Both the position numbers and the translations under genes were made by a program. From positions 6,522,036 through 6,586,035 of the forward strand of contig CP136069.1 in assembly GCA_032622095.1 (NCBI GenBank): DNA of 64,000 nucleotides, given 5' to 3'. Under the pieces are notes generated by a model. That model made no database searches, was not told the origin of the DNA, and worked only from the letters and a program-made list of their open reading frames with translations. This DNA comes from Siphonodentalium dalli (taxonomy: Eukaryota; Mollusca; Scaphopoda; Gadilida; Siphonodentaliidae). Below, in pieces: positions 11,105-23,153 of this stretch. Numbering within the stretch: position 1 is the stretch's first letter; every line of letters starts with the position of its first letter.

Positions 11105-12740
11105 GGAAAGCGATAGACACCCGTTATCACACAGTCATTCCATATATACATAAACACCACATACATAAAGATATAGTGACCCACTGTGTACACGTACACC
11201 TGACCCATGACCACGGATGACCATACAGCCATGAGTCACAATGCAGGCACAATGAGTATACTCATAAACATGACCCATAACCAGATAGTCACTCCTTGTA
11301 TACACAGTCACCTCACCATTGGCCATACGGCCATCCCCTATATACTTATTATACATACATAGTCAAATGGACATTCAATATATACATCAACACCACAACA
11401 ATGACCCTAGTGTCACTCAGTGTATACATATGCCCCTCACCAATGGCCATATAGCCACTCGCTTCATACATATACCTCACCATGGCACCTGGTATACTCT
11501 TTCACCTGACATATGACCATATAGTCACCCGGTCATCCTTGTATACATATTCACCTCACCATTGGCCATGTCAGTCACACCATAGCCGAATAGCCACTCA
11601 AGATATACTAATGCACCAACCATGTCAGTATAGTCACTCCGTGTGTGCATATGCACATCACCTATGGCCATATAGCCACTCGTTATATACACATATGCCT
11701 CGCCCATGACCATATAGCGACACGTGTGTATACCCGCATAACCTACACGTGACCATACCACCAGGAGTCGCCAAGAAGGAACACCAGGTATACTCATACA
11801 CATGACCATTTAGTCACTCCCTGCATATTCATTACATTTATGATCATACAGTCACTCATTGTATACATTCTCATCTCACCATTGACCATACAGTCACTAC
11901 CTGTATACATATACCACACATGTCATATAACCATTCGATAAATACACATGGAGCCCACCCTAGACCATATGGTCACTCCAGGTATACATATACACCTCAC
12001 CACTGGCCATTCAGCCCTTCCAGATATACAAAAACCAACGCACACGACCACTCATACCATCCATACTTGCATATACACCTCACACATGGCAATTCAGCAA
12101 CGCAGTGTATAATCATACACGCCATCCATGATCATACAGCTAATCCCTATACACCCACCAATAATAATACATCCACGAGATATATACATATACATCCCAT
12201 CCGTTACCACAAGGACAATCACTATATACCATACGATAATGTCCTCCCAGCTTACTCCAGGTACGCATATACACTTAAATCATGACAGTACATTCATTCC
12301 ATGTATACCATACACATTACCCTTAACCATAAAATCACTCACTATTTATCCGCACACCCATCCATGAGCATACAGACAACGCATATACATGTACATCCCA
12401 CCCATGACCCTACAGTCACTCCATATAAACATAATCAATACATAGATGACCATGTAGCTATATACATACACCACATCAATGTCCATACAGACACACCGGG
12501 TGCACCCGTACAGGATACACACAACCACACACCGTGCAGTCACTCCATGCATGCCGATTCACCCAAAACCCGATCATGACTTCCCCATGTATACCTATAC
12601 ATCTTACTATGGACAACACACTCATAACCATATAGTCACTCATTGTATACATATTCACATCATTCGTGACATACACTAACTCCATGTATACCTATTCACC
12701 TCACCTATTATCATAGAGTAACTCCCTGGCTACCATTTTG
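11105..12740 (+). repeat. Degenerate minisatellite, right half
   Basis: About 38 units of 42-43 bp carry the pattern CCATATAGTCACTC, TGTATACATAT, CACCTCACC and ATGACCATA in this order. Divergence between neighbours is high, so this is an old array, unlike the intronic satellite. Frames up to 121 codons (11920-12285) are periodic and not genes. Confidence 0.9.
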
Positions 12741-14415
12741 GCATCAATCCTGTATCCAGTTGATGGTGGTTTATCACAATGGACCAGAAGAGCCACATAT
12801 TGTGGTTCATCTCAGTTCCGTCTCAAAGTTCTGTCCATTTCTTTTCAATAATATGGTCAGAATCACAAAACAAGTTTTCCGCAAAATTCCATACTTTAAA
12901 ATGAATTTGTCATGCCCCATACGGAACCGGGACAACCATAATAGAACATTTAGTTGTCAGTTAATGGACCTATCCGTAGGGACCGCCCCAATTTCAATTA
13001 TAGCCAATGACCCGATAGCGTAAACCCGGAAGCGACATACGCCTGCCTAGTGATATGAATCGCACCACAAGCCGGTCAATAACTACAGTTGTAAGCTATA
13101 GGGAATTTACGAACACGAGAGCAAAATATGTCTTAAAAAGCTACAATGGTGTTGATATGCGCATGGGGAACATGTCCGGTTGACGAACGATATTTATACA
13201 TGTTTTAGTTCGGTTTCCTAAATAAAAAAGTAACTATGACATCTATTTACACTGGATTAAACAATGCCAACGACCACACTCGGATCCTAGTGTTATTTAA
13301 ATTTCAATATTTATATATAACAGATTTCAGACTAAAACGTGGAAATAGCAGTCCCGATCGATGATCCGTTATGAATATTAATTGTGCCGCGAGAGTATGT
13401 GTTTTATGTGAAGTGTTTTTCTTTATAAATGTATACATTTGTTGCTATAACATCGTGGTAATATTGAGTTCGAATGTCTGCTATTAACACTAACCTGCAT
13501 GATCTCGTGCGAACGTCGATCTTACTGAATCCATTTGAGAATCTAAAGCTTCCTCCGACAATGTACGTGTAAATGAGAATCAACAGATGTTTTCCAAGAG
13601 AATTACACGAAATTTCACACATTGCACGTGCTTCGCGGTGTATACACGCAACCATCACCGAACAAGTTCACTTTGTGCCATTGTTGCCTCTACATGGCAA
13701 CATATGCATGTAACTGACTCCATGATAGTCGGCGTTTTCTTTAATGTACTTTATTTATGGCAAATATAGGATGTGGAATTTTAAAAGGCCATTATTTGAT
13801 AATCCCTTGCATCCGGCCTGATGTCACCAGGGTTCATCAGGACGCTCGTGTATGGTAACTGATATCGTTATATTTATTTCGACAACAGAGGGATTATAGA
13901 TTAATTACCACATGCATGTACACCCCCGTTTGGTTTATTTCATCAATGTGTGAACCGTACGATATTAAATTTGCCATTTGATATTGATGTTTCATAATGG
14001 CTTCATTTACACCGTTTGATTCAATGTATGCCTAAACATCTATTTTTGTTGTTTATCGGAAGTGGCCTAACAATCACACCTGTTTTTTGTTTAAAAACGG
14101 TTCTATTTTTGTTTATATCTAACGACAGTCACTTTTACATGTTGCATATATACACACAAAGGTATCTTGAAAATCGTGATATTCAGAACGAAGCTATATT
14201 ATCGTGTTACATGGCGTTTAACAACACAGTTCTTTCTCATCGGAAGCTATTTTAGCACTGAAGAGATAGCGGAATTGAGATGGCTTGTGGTGCGTAGTAA
14301 CAGTAACCACGCAGTCTACATGTGGGCGGGACGTACGGTTAGGTCCATTAACTAACACGTATAATAACCAAGTTAGTCACAATTTGCTACTTTTTTGGAC
14401 AACGCAGAGAATAAT
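12741..14415. other. Spacer, no gene recognised
   Basis: Frames of 60-87 codons (12760-13023, 13404-13658 minus, 14016-14255) carry no domain I recognise and lack convincing splice sites. No repeat family from the rest of the window was matched here. Confidence 0.4.
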
Positions 14416-17400
14416 GTTATATATATATAATGCTATAATGATATATGTAAACAAAATTACTTTTACCAAGTTGGTTGCCATTTTGGAAACCATCTTGAGA
14501 AATTTGGTCTATAAATACCGTAGTGTGAGACACATTTAAGATAGACCAATAAAATAAACACCTTTCAATCAAAAGATAGTTACATTTTACTAGAAAAAAA
14601 TGGTCCAAACTTGAAAAGTGAACTTTTGCCGATATTTATGTCAAGTTTTTGAGAGAAAAGTCCAATATTTTTTGGTGACGTCAATGGTGACAACAGTAAC
14701 AATTAGCCATGGTGAAGCAGACATGTTAGTATTCAATATATAGAATGCATAATAGCCAATTTTGTACATCAGCCACAACTTGTAAGCGATTGCAGGACAC
14801 CCTAGGGCAATATTTACCATTTTCCATATGTTGGCGGCCATTTTGGCAGCCATTTTGAGCCAAAGTAAGAATTTTGGTTCCAGTGAGTTGGAATATTCAT
14901 AGGTAATGGTATGCCTCACTTAATTGCAACCTGCTGTTCTTTTCTTGTTGAAATATGACTAGAATCCCAGTTGTGATTTTTTGGTGAAATTTTATACCGC
15001 GTTCAGGGGGGGGGGGCGAATTTTTTTTACGAGACATCAGGTGGGGTGGGTACCCGAGGCCGGAAACAGTTTTTGACCACCTTTTTTGCATTTTTTTTTC
15101 ATTGACATATTTTCAACTGTTTTAAACATATTTGTTTATTTGTTGTGGCTTGTTGCAATATGAGAAGCACTAATACATTCAATATTGTTATAATTACCCC
15201 CATAAGTTGATATAAAATAGTGAATATAGTGGGGGTGGGTCCCAAAATTTTCATTGATTTTTTTTGCGCGCAATTTTTTTTTATTGTGTCTGTTTCAGCT
15301 TGCTTGGCAGTTTTTATATTGAAAATTGTCTAGTTCACGGTGTAGATCAATAAAAAAAATACCTCATATAGCTCTAGGGTAGGGTGAACTTAATGCAGTC
15401 TGACAATATCAGCTAACAACTCATGACAGAATATTACAATAATTCTATTACTTTACTTATACAGTTAGTTGATGCATGAGTGTAATGTATGAACTAAATA
15501 TTTGTATCAGTGTTTGTATACTAAATTGATTTTTAAATATACTTTTGTCAAATAATTATTTCAATTGTCAAATTATTTGTTTCAGTGTTGTTGACAACCA
15601 TCAATAAGTAAATAAGTAGACATGAAATAAAGTTTTAATAACATTTATTGAAAGAAACAAAAATATAACCTTCCTTGGATAGTCTTCTGAAAAGTATAAA
15701 AATATTATTTAAATAGATGTGAAGAGGGGCCAGGACACATTACAGTTTTGTTCACTTGTAATTATTATATCCCATAATTACCTGCATATACTAGTATGTA
15801 AATGACACTTAATGTCTAATTCAGGCTAATTTGAAAATTATCAAAAGAAGAAAATTAATTTACTTAATTATTGTATATTTATAAGATGATGTGCATGCAA
15901 GGAGGTCTAGTTTGAAGGCACACATAAAGGTCATGTACAGAATGTGTGTGAATTTCTTATTGCACATGAACTCAATCCAGTACATGACCGAAGTTCAGCT
16001 CTGATTGTTCAAATGAATCTCAGTAATATACATCGGTGTATATGGATTTGGCACTAAATTGACCATCAACGTTCAAACTCAAAGGGTTAAGCATTATTTT
16101 AGGCCTAGTTCTAAGTCGTAATGCGAGGTCGGGTCGGTGGTCATGCAGGCATACATAAAGTTAATTCGTACACTGGTTCATATGCACATTTTCCTTTTTG
16201 GTATTACTATTGGCTCTAGGCCTACTAGTTGATGCTGGTTGATTTCTGAAAAAAAGATAAATTTAAGTTTCTGTAATTTTTTATTCTACTGTAGGCCCTA
16301 ACACTGGCCCTAGTTATTTTTTGTTGTCATTCCAGGGGATTCAACATATTTTTCATCTACTCACCAGCTGTACTCACACAGATGAATAGGCTGGGTTATA
16401 AATTTACCAATATAATCACATAATATTCTACGTTTGTTGATTGCTTAGAGTTCAATTTTGCACATGTTTGTTAACAGGAAGTAACATTTAATTTGGTCTT
16501 TCAAAGAAGGGACCAATATAGAGCGGTTGGTCGTTTTTACAGAGGGGACCAACATAAAGCTTTGATGTTTTGGGGTGGGTGTCTAAAATTTTATGAAAAA
16601 CAAATGCAAGAAAGGGTGGGTGGGTGGAAAAAAATGGAAATGTAAAAAAAAGACCCACACGTCTCGCAACTTTTTTACGCCCCCCCCCCCCTCCCCTGCC
16701 GCGTTCTATAAAATCGAATTTTTGAGGGATCACAAGCGGGTAGGACCCCAATATTTGCATATTTAATTGATCCAATGATCAGTTAATATACAAAATACAA
16801 AATAAAGTCATATTACTCAACCAGATCCAAACATCATGAACTGATCTAGAAGATATTTGTAAAAAAAATGTCATATTTTCAACTTCCGGCGGCCATTTTG
16901 GTGGACATATTTTGATCCAATGATCAGTTAATATACAAAATACAAAATAAAGTCATATTACTCAACCAGGTCCAAACATCATGAACTGATCTAGAAGATA
17001 TTTGTAAAAAAAATGTCATATTTTCAATTGATCCAATGATCAGTTAATATACAAAATACAAAATAAAGTCATATTACTCAACCAGGTCCAAACATCATGA
17101 ACTGATCTAGAAGATATTTGTAAAAAAATGTCATATTTTCAACTTCCGGCGGCCATTTTGGTGGACATCTTGGATGATGAGCTTCAATTTTGGACCAAAA
17201 TAGTGTCATTATGTCTTAGCTTCATCAAAATATATACATTTGTTTACATTTGACTGTATTAGTCATGTGAATTTGCAACAATTCCAAGTAACTGGTTTTA
17301 CGTCTGGAACAAATTTGGGGGGGGGGGATACTTTTTAGGGCGCTATAAAAAAGTTACTGAAGGCTGACAGATGGCCAGCCGATAAAATCTTGATGTCGGA

Positions 17401-17460
17401 TACCTGAATTTACAAAATCCGCAGAGAAAAAAACTTTATACGCCAAAACACGCATCCGTG
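14416..17460 (-). repeat. R2 dispersed repeat, copy 2, split by a later insertion
   Basis: Read on the minus strand, the copy runs from about 17460 down to 16707, is interrupted, and resumes at 15003 down to about 14416, with all R2 landmarks in order. A 92-codon minus-strand frame at 14641-14919 lies in the second part. Within the first part a segment starting GATCCAATGATCAGTTAATA occurs three times (16779, 16914, 17030), a local triplication of 116-135 bp. The segment GGCCAGCCGAT with CTTTATACGCC at 17370-17445 precedes the body here, whereas in copy 1 it follows it. Confidence 0.8.
15004..16698. mobile_element. 1.7-kb CAGGG-ended (hAT-like) element inserted in R2
   Basis: The element starts CAGGGGGGGGGGGGCGAATT and ends in the complementary arrangement CGCCCCCCCCCC-CTCCCCTG. 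Inside the ends, GAGAC (15031) and GTCTC (about 16661) are also inverted. Flanks CCGCGTT are duplicated (14997-15003 and 16699-16705); counting the ambiguous next base gives 7 or 8 bp. Removing the element and one duplicate restores the R2 sequence TACCGCGTTCTATA seen uninterrupted in related copies, so the insertion is well supported. The interior is AT-rich with no transposase. The ends suggest hAT, the interior is unlike 7073-8023. Confidence 0.82.
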
Positions 17461-18002
17461 ACCTGGCGGCCGGACTTATATTGTGTTAACTCCGGTTATG
17501 TCAACGATTAAATGTGATACTTAGTATATAGCAGACATCTGTATATGCTCTTCTTAATTTGACGGACCCGAGGGAGTGTGGCATGTGGTCCCGCGGGTTT
17601 CGTAAATACAGACATTTATGTTAACCAAGGTTGCCCTCATTTTCGAAGAAACCCGCCAGACCAGTTGGATGAGATCCAGATAGAACACTAGAACATTACA
17701 TTGTCGAATGTGATGAATGGGGGTGAAGTCGTTGCACGGGTTTGAAGTGGCACGCATGTACTAAGTAGCAAATCGCGATCAACTAATCTAAAGCGAACTG
17801 TACTTGCATTAAGAATTTAAGAGTTATGTTGCTATCGTTAACGTGTGCATTCTGGGCAGTATGGGTTATTACAAGTCACTGACGTCGGATATGAATCAAT
17901 GAATTTACTGATCCTTTTTTTTTTAAATTGCATCGTGTCGGTTCCGATCGAAGTTCTTTGGTTATTCCAAATAGCGGAGAATTTAAATGTCGCGAATGAT
18001 TC
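17461..18002. other. Spacer, no gene recognised
   Basis: A 67-codon minus-strand frame (17554-17757) and two overlapping opposite frames near 17838-18045 show no domain. Nothing further supported. Confidence 0.35.
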
Positions 18003-18536
18003 AAGGAACTTTAAATTCCACATTGTGAAAGATCTATGCAATTAGTAGCCCCTGTTGGTGGTGTATTCGTCCATAGCCACACTAGAGGCAAATCTCTGTA
18101 AAACAATTACACGGCCAGCCCATTATACGCGGCCACAAATTGGGCGTAAATTTTAGAGTAGAGCCTGGAATCAAACGGACCCTAAAATGTTGCTAAATTT
18201 CAGATTGTGAGAGATTTATGCCATTGGTTGCTTTTAAGATGTATTCGTCCATAGCTACCCTAGAGGCAAATCACTGTCAAAAAATTACCTGACCAACCCA
18301 TTATACGCGGCCACAAATTGGGCGTAAGCAGAGCCTGGAACCAAACGGACCCTAAAATGTTGCTAAATTCCACATTGTGAGATATCTATGCCATTAGTGG
18401 TTCCTGTTGGGCAGAATTCGTCCATAGCCACCATAGAGACAAATCTCTGTCAAAACCTTACCCGGCCAGCCCATTATACGCCGTCACAAATTGGGCGTAA
18501 GTAGAGCCTGGAACCAAACGGACCCTAAAATGTTGA
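18003..18536 (+). repeat. R3 repeat, three tandem units of about 175 bp
   Basis: ATTCGTCCATAGC begins units at 18064, 18243 and 18416. Each continues with GAGGCAAATC, GGCCAGCCCATTATACGC or a close form, CACAAATTGGGCGTAA, AGAGCCTGGAA and CAAACGGACCCTAAAATGTT, then ATTGTGAGA-ATCTATGCCATT. A partial unit precedes the first. Confidence 0.85.
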
Positions 18537-19973
18537 TATATATATCATACGACACTTGCATGTGGTTTCTATGTTCACAGTGTCTTCTATTTTGTCCTAT
18601 TTAAAGTGTTTCTTTTTAATGTATGGAATGTAGATTAGGCAACATTTATGTCACGACATGTAAGGACATCAGGATAAAATATATCATGTTATATACATTT
18701 GCTGCAATTTTGACTGCCATCATAAACCATAGTGACCATTTCAGGCCAAACAAGATTGCATTTTATAGGCAATACTCCCACTCGTTTTACTCCTTCAAAT
18801 CAGTTCATTTCACATTACAATATTGACATGAACCAATATTAAGTTTTCGGGGAAATTTCATACCCCGTTATGTAAGATCAATTTTGTTACAGTTTGGAAG
18901 TAGCTGAAACACCACGTGGTACTGTGCAAATGGTCATAGCATATGAATAATTAGAAAACAATGCATAATTTGCAACCAAAATAATAGGGCTGTTCGGTCG
19001 CCATTTTGGCAGCCATCTCTCTAATGGAGTGCCAATGTTTCCTACAAACAGTAGTATAATGCAATAGCATCTAAATAATATATAAATTTGTATATATTAA
19101 ACTGATTTAGTTCATATTCTCTAATACGGCGGCCATGTTGGGCGCCATCTTGGATAATAGGAAATGCTCAAGGGTGTGAACGCCTCACCTACCTAGAAGT
19201 TGGTGCACAATCAGCTGAGAAAAAGACATTAACATCGAGGTTTACGTCACTCCAATTGATCCCGGTATATGACCACTTCTCCTTATTTAGCTCCGTGTAA
19301 GGGCTTTAGGGACTTGGCGACATGAGTGTTTGGTGTGTCAACACAACCCAACTCGATCAAACAGTTGAACAATTCATATATGTTGGAAATTTTAAACAAG
19401 TATAAGTTGAATAGTTGACATTTCAAACATGTAGGATTTAGTGTGAAATAAGTCGTTTTTAAGCAAGAGTCGAAAGTTTACCTACTTTTGGTGGGCGCTT
19501 CAGTGGAGTTGAAGTTGGGGATGAAATTTCAAGTCTTACACCGCCAATGGAGACCTTCTAGCCACGTCAATACATCGCTTCGCGCTTCGCAATTACTCCG
19601 ATATACACCTTAGGTTAATTGTTTACCTCGACAAAATCACATCGACACCGCAGTGCGAATGCATTTCTGTCCAAATCCAATCATCCTTTCGCAATCAGTT
19701 CACGACCACTTGGGTATATTTTTGCAGTAATAAAATGTCAGGTTACATTTGTACCTAGTATTTTCTGACGTACGTTTTCTTGCTCATTTGAGGACGCACA
19801 AGTTTCTGAATAAATTGTCTTGATAACCAATGTTGCAAATAGCCACCTCAGCGCCACGTCAACGCAATTTAAGGTCGCATAATGCCTTTGAAATGCGCAA
19901 AGCAATAGTTGGGAACAGCGAATATCCTGTTTACTGGATGACTTTCCACTATTGACTTTTTGTGTGACAAATA
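18537..19973. other. Spacer with a decayed hAT-family end
   Basis: No gene recognised. GGAGACCTTCTAGCCACGTC at about 19550-19569 matches the right end of the 7073-8023 element family and is probably a relic. Segments such as GTCGCCATTTTGGCAGCCAT (near 18999) and CGGCGGCCATGTTGGGCGCC (near 19128) belong to a GGCCAT-rich repeat class. A 93-codon minus-strand frame (19738-20019) runs into the 48-bp repeat and shows no domain. Confidence 0.45.
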
Positions 19974-20021
19974 TCCATCTTCGTTGACGTATAACACGAC
20001 GAGTCGGAACACGGGTCACAA
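19974..20021 (+). repeat. 48-bp direct repeat, left copy
   Basis: A 48-bp segment from TCCATCTTCGTTGACGT to ACGGGTCACAA is identical to 22535-22582. Just inside it lies TTGCTTTGTGTGACCCACAT, which recurs inverted just inside the right copy. Confidence 0.9.
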
Positions 20022-21161
20022 GAGTTGCTTTGTGTGACCCACATTATGTTCTATACCTCCAGCTGGAAACATGTGGCCAAATTTCCCTCTCCATCAAAAT
20101 ACATGACGTCAAACTAGATAAAAAAAAAACCCGCGCGAACGAGAGTCTCTCTTACCGGTAATCACGAGTCGGTTGTTTAGATTTACACGATATATTAACA
20201 CGAGATTCGTGCGATGAACGAGGCGCGTTCACGTGGTGGTTGGGAAATCATACGATGGGGGAGTTGTGTTTATATTTTATATTTTATAAAAAATCAATTT
20301 CATGCGATAATGTATGCTATAATTGAAAATCTATGTTACCTTTTTATAAGAATATAGGTCAGGGTCCGTATATGTTGTCTCTTCGTGGTGGTTTGGGAAA
20401 TTATACGATGGGGGAGTTGTGTTTATATTTTATATTTTATAAAAAATCAATTTCATGCGATAATGTACGCTATAATTGAAAATCTATGTTACCTTTTTAT
20501 AAGAATATAGGTCAGGGTCCGTATATGTTGTCTCTTCCGTAATGTATGGTTGTCCGTGCGGCATATATGCCTGATTTTTTAACACACTTCATATGTTTTT
20601 CTACACGCAACTATCTTGTGACGTCACTGGTAAGTACGTCTCACCGGAGCGCGTGGCTGTGACGTGTTTCTGTAACGTCTGGTACTTCAGACAGCGACAG
20701 CCATCTTGTAGTAAGCTGTACTTTTGTATTCAGTGTCATAACATATGAAGTGTGTTCAAAAATCAGGCATATATGCCGCACGGACAATCATACATTACGG
20801 AAGAGACAACATATACGGACCCTGACCTATATTCTTATAAAAAGGTAACATAGATTTTCAATTATAGCATACATTATCGCATGAAACCTGTTTTTTTACA
20901 AAATATAAACACAACTCCCCCATCGTATGATTTCCCAACCACCACGTGAACGCGCCTCGTTCATCGCACGAATCTCGTGTTAATATATCGTGTAAATCTA
21001 AACAACCGACTCGTGATTACCGGTAAGAGAGACTCTCGTTCGCGCGGGTTTTTTATCTAGTTTGACGTCATGTATTTTGACGGAGAGGGAAATTTGGCCA
21101 CATTTTTCCAGCTGGAGGTATAGAACGATAAATTGTTCTATACGGCCCATTCTCTTGTGAC
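20014..21161. repeat. 1.15-kb imperfect palindrome (foldback-like)
   Basis: The outer ends GGTCACAAGAG (20014) and CTCTTGTGACC (to 21161) and the inner blocks are inverted copies. Shared are CTATACCTCCAGCTGG, TACATGACGTCAAAC, CGCGCGAACGAGAGTCTCTC, TTACCGGTAATCACGAGTCG, GATGAACGAGGCGCGTTCAC, CTGACCTATATTC-type blocks and GCGGCATATATGCC. The centre, about 20602-20737, is a loop of roughly 136 bp. The left arm holds a tandem duplication of about 152 bp (20234-20385 and 20386-20537) that the right arm has once. No coding frame is supported. Confidence 0.85.
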
Positions 21162-21744
21162 CAATTAGGTCGAGCGTTAAGGGCCGAAACCTATCACACA
21201 AACAGGCTGTATTTGATGTCTGTTATGCCAGAGTTATGCTCTTGAGAACTCCTTGCTGGTATAGTTTTTTCGATCCCAACTTTATAAATGCTATCTTTTG
21301 GACATGGTCTTAGTAAACATTTTCCAAAATGGGTTAATTATTTTTCCTCCAAAACCATCAGGATATACTGATAGTCAAACACTGCATAACAATAAACATA
21401 TACATAAACATACCACCAGAAAATGTGTGTCAGTTATAATAACGGTTATACAATCTAAATATATGATATCTGACAGCGATATAACTTTTGTACTAAATTT
21501 GCCAGTAGTGAGTACTATTTACATTACATATTTATATTGTCCCACGAATCAGTGTCGCTTTAACAACGGAACCTCTGAAATCGCACAAACAATAAAACCT
21601 TTTTGTGATAGTGTGTGGAATTCAATAGCTGTTATGCATGGAAAACGTCCGAATCTCGCACAAGCTATAAAATCTCTTTGTTACGGTGGTTGGGGGCCTG
21701 GCATGGTGAATCTCTTATTTGGATAGCAGAAGCACATACTTCGC
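21162..21744. other. Spacer with a 142-codon frame of unknown status
   Basis: A plus-strand frame at 21298-21726 is the longest non-repeat frame in the left part. It has no recognisable domain. Near its end an imperfect direct repeat occurs (TCGCACAAACAATAAAACCT and TCGCACAAGCTATAAAATCT). With no homologue or splice support I treat it as chance. Confidence 0.3.
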
Positions 21745-22245
21745 AATGAACTGGGGACCTCGTGGGTGGTAAATGTATAAGTAATGACCCGGGGACCTCG
21801 TGGTTGGTGAGTGTGCCGTTGGTTACCTGGGAACCTCGTGTTGGTAAATTGCAATAATGGCCCGGGTACCTCGTGTGTAGTAAATGTACAATAATACATG
21901 GGGCACCTCGTAGGTGGTGGATTTTCATTAATGACACGGGGACCTCGTGGGCTGTGGATTTGCAGTAATGACCCGGGGACCTCGTGGGTGGTGGATTTGC
22001 AGTAATGACCCGGGGACCTCGTGGAAGTGAATGTACGTTGGTGACCGGGGAACCTCGTGGGTAGTAAATGTGCAATAACGACACGGGGACCTCGTGGTAA
22101 GTACATGTAAGTTATGACATAGGGACTTCGTGGGTAGTAATGTATAGTAATGACCTGGGAAACTCGTGGTTAATAAATGTACAGTAACGACATGGAGACC
22201 TCACGGGTACTAAATTTACAGAAATGACCAGGGGACCTCGCTTTT
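21745..22245 (+). repeat. 37-bp minisatellite, about 13 copies
   Basis: The core GGGGACCTCGTGGGTGGT, then AAATGTACAGTAATGACC, repeats about every 37 bp with substitutions. The two units near 21960-22020 are nearly identical. The 139- and 141-codon minus-strand frames (PPTRSP and LPRGPRV-like periodic residues) are repeat artefacts. Confidence 0.9.
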
Positions 22246-22896
22246 TTTGATTATTTCTTTTTCATATAACGTTGATCATACAATGATTAAATTAAATATT
22301 ATTATGAAATATAAATCATAACACGAAATTTGTATGTGTTCTGCTATCTTTTATTTTCCTACTCTTTATGACTATATCAGAAACTGCCTATACAGCAGAG
22401 TGCTCTACCTATCATTAGCTTATGTCAGCTTCCGGTGGGTAAGACATGGTACCTCTAACTGTGGACTCTTCTGCTATAGGGCATCCCCCCTCTACTCACA
22501 TAATGTGGGTCACACAAAGCAATTATCCTCACTGTCCATCTTCGTTGACGTATAACACGACGAGTCGGAACACGGGTCACAATCTTCAACAGTTGAACAT
22601 GTCACTCCAAAAATAAGTTGAAGTCCTTTCCAAAGTTCAGTTGTCTCGAGTTGGAATTTTTCAACATTTGGACAGCTTGAGGGTTACAGTTTGAAAGTTT
22701 CAGTTGGATGAAATGGAAATGGAATTTTGGCCTGGTCAGAAAATTCAAATTGCCGACACCCACTGTAGACCATATAACTACATTCCTACGGCGGGTAGCC
22801 ACACCACATATACATTATGCATCTATATGTACCTAGTATACTTACACATCATGTATATAGATTACATTCTCATTGACCGTTTTATGTTATCTACAG
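22246..22896. other. Spacer upstream of exon A
   Basis: AT-rich start, then the 48-bp repeat. Then comes a possible decayed hAT-family copy at about 22585-22790 (GTTGGAATTTTTCAACATTTGG and GACACCCACTGTAGACCATA resemble the element's interior and right end). The final 16 bp form the exon A acceptor. No exon was found. Confidence 0.4.
22535..22582 (+). repeat. 48-bp direct repeat, right copy
   Basis: Identical to 19974-20021. It is preceded by the inverse complement of the segment that follows the left copy (ATGTGGGTCACACAAAGCAA at about 22503-22522). Confidence 0.9.
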
Positions 22897-23129
22897 AAGG
22901 CTATCCGACAGAAGATATGACTCCACATGTGCACCCGATACTGGTTGATGAAAAGCTGGTATTCGTGTGTTTAATGCAGACACGAGCTGATCGGTTTTAC
23001 GACATTCAGTGGTTCATCGACGACGAAGTTTACAAGACAGGGACATCCATGTCAGAAACGGGGATCAACAGTACCGGACGCTTTCACGAGAATGAATGGA
23101 ATACGAGAGCCATTCAAATAGGTTTCAAC
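22897..23129 (+). CDS. Exon A of VWDE-like protein (internal exon)
   Basis: The acceptor is TTTTATGTTATCTACAG ending at 22896, with a good pyrimidine tract. The donor is AAC|GTGAGT at 23130. The exon is 233 nt; it enters in phase 1 (its first two bases, AA, complete a split codon) and leaves in phase 0. It reads GYPTEDMTPHVHPILV, then an LVFVCLMQ strand with one cysteine, then FYDIQWFIDDEVYKTG and ends NTRAIQIGFN. A hydrophobic strand with Cys followed by a W-F-x-D-x-E segment fits an immunoglobulin-like or beta-rich extracellular module, as in the N-terminal half of VWDE-like proteins. One NST sequon is visible, consistent with a secreted glycoprotein. The open frame runs on into the intron to 23159, but the strong donor and the following 19-bp repeat argue that coding stops at 23129. 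The upstream exon was not found in the window. Confidence 0.7.
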
Positions 23130-23153
23130 GTGAGTTCAATTAATGTCACACAT

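Noticed and set aside
21298-21726. 142-codon frame as an upstream exon of the VWDE-like gene
   Set aside because: It has no cysteine layout or motifs like exons A-C, includes an internal DNA repeat, and has no convincing donor in the phase needed for exon A.
21665-22106. Two overlapping minus-strand frames of about 140 codons rich in Pro and Arg
   Set aside because: Both derive from the 37-bp minisatellite in different frames, and neither has non-repeat sequence with a recognisable domain.
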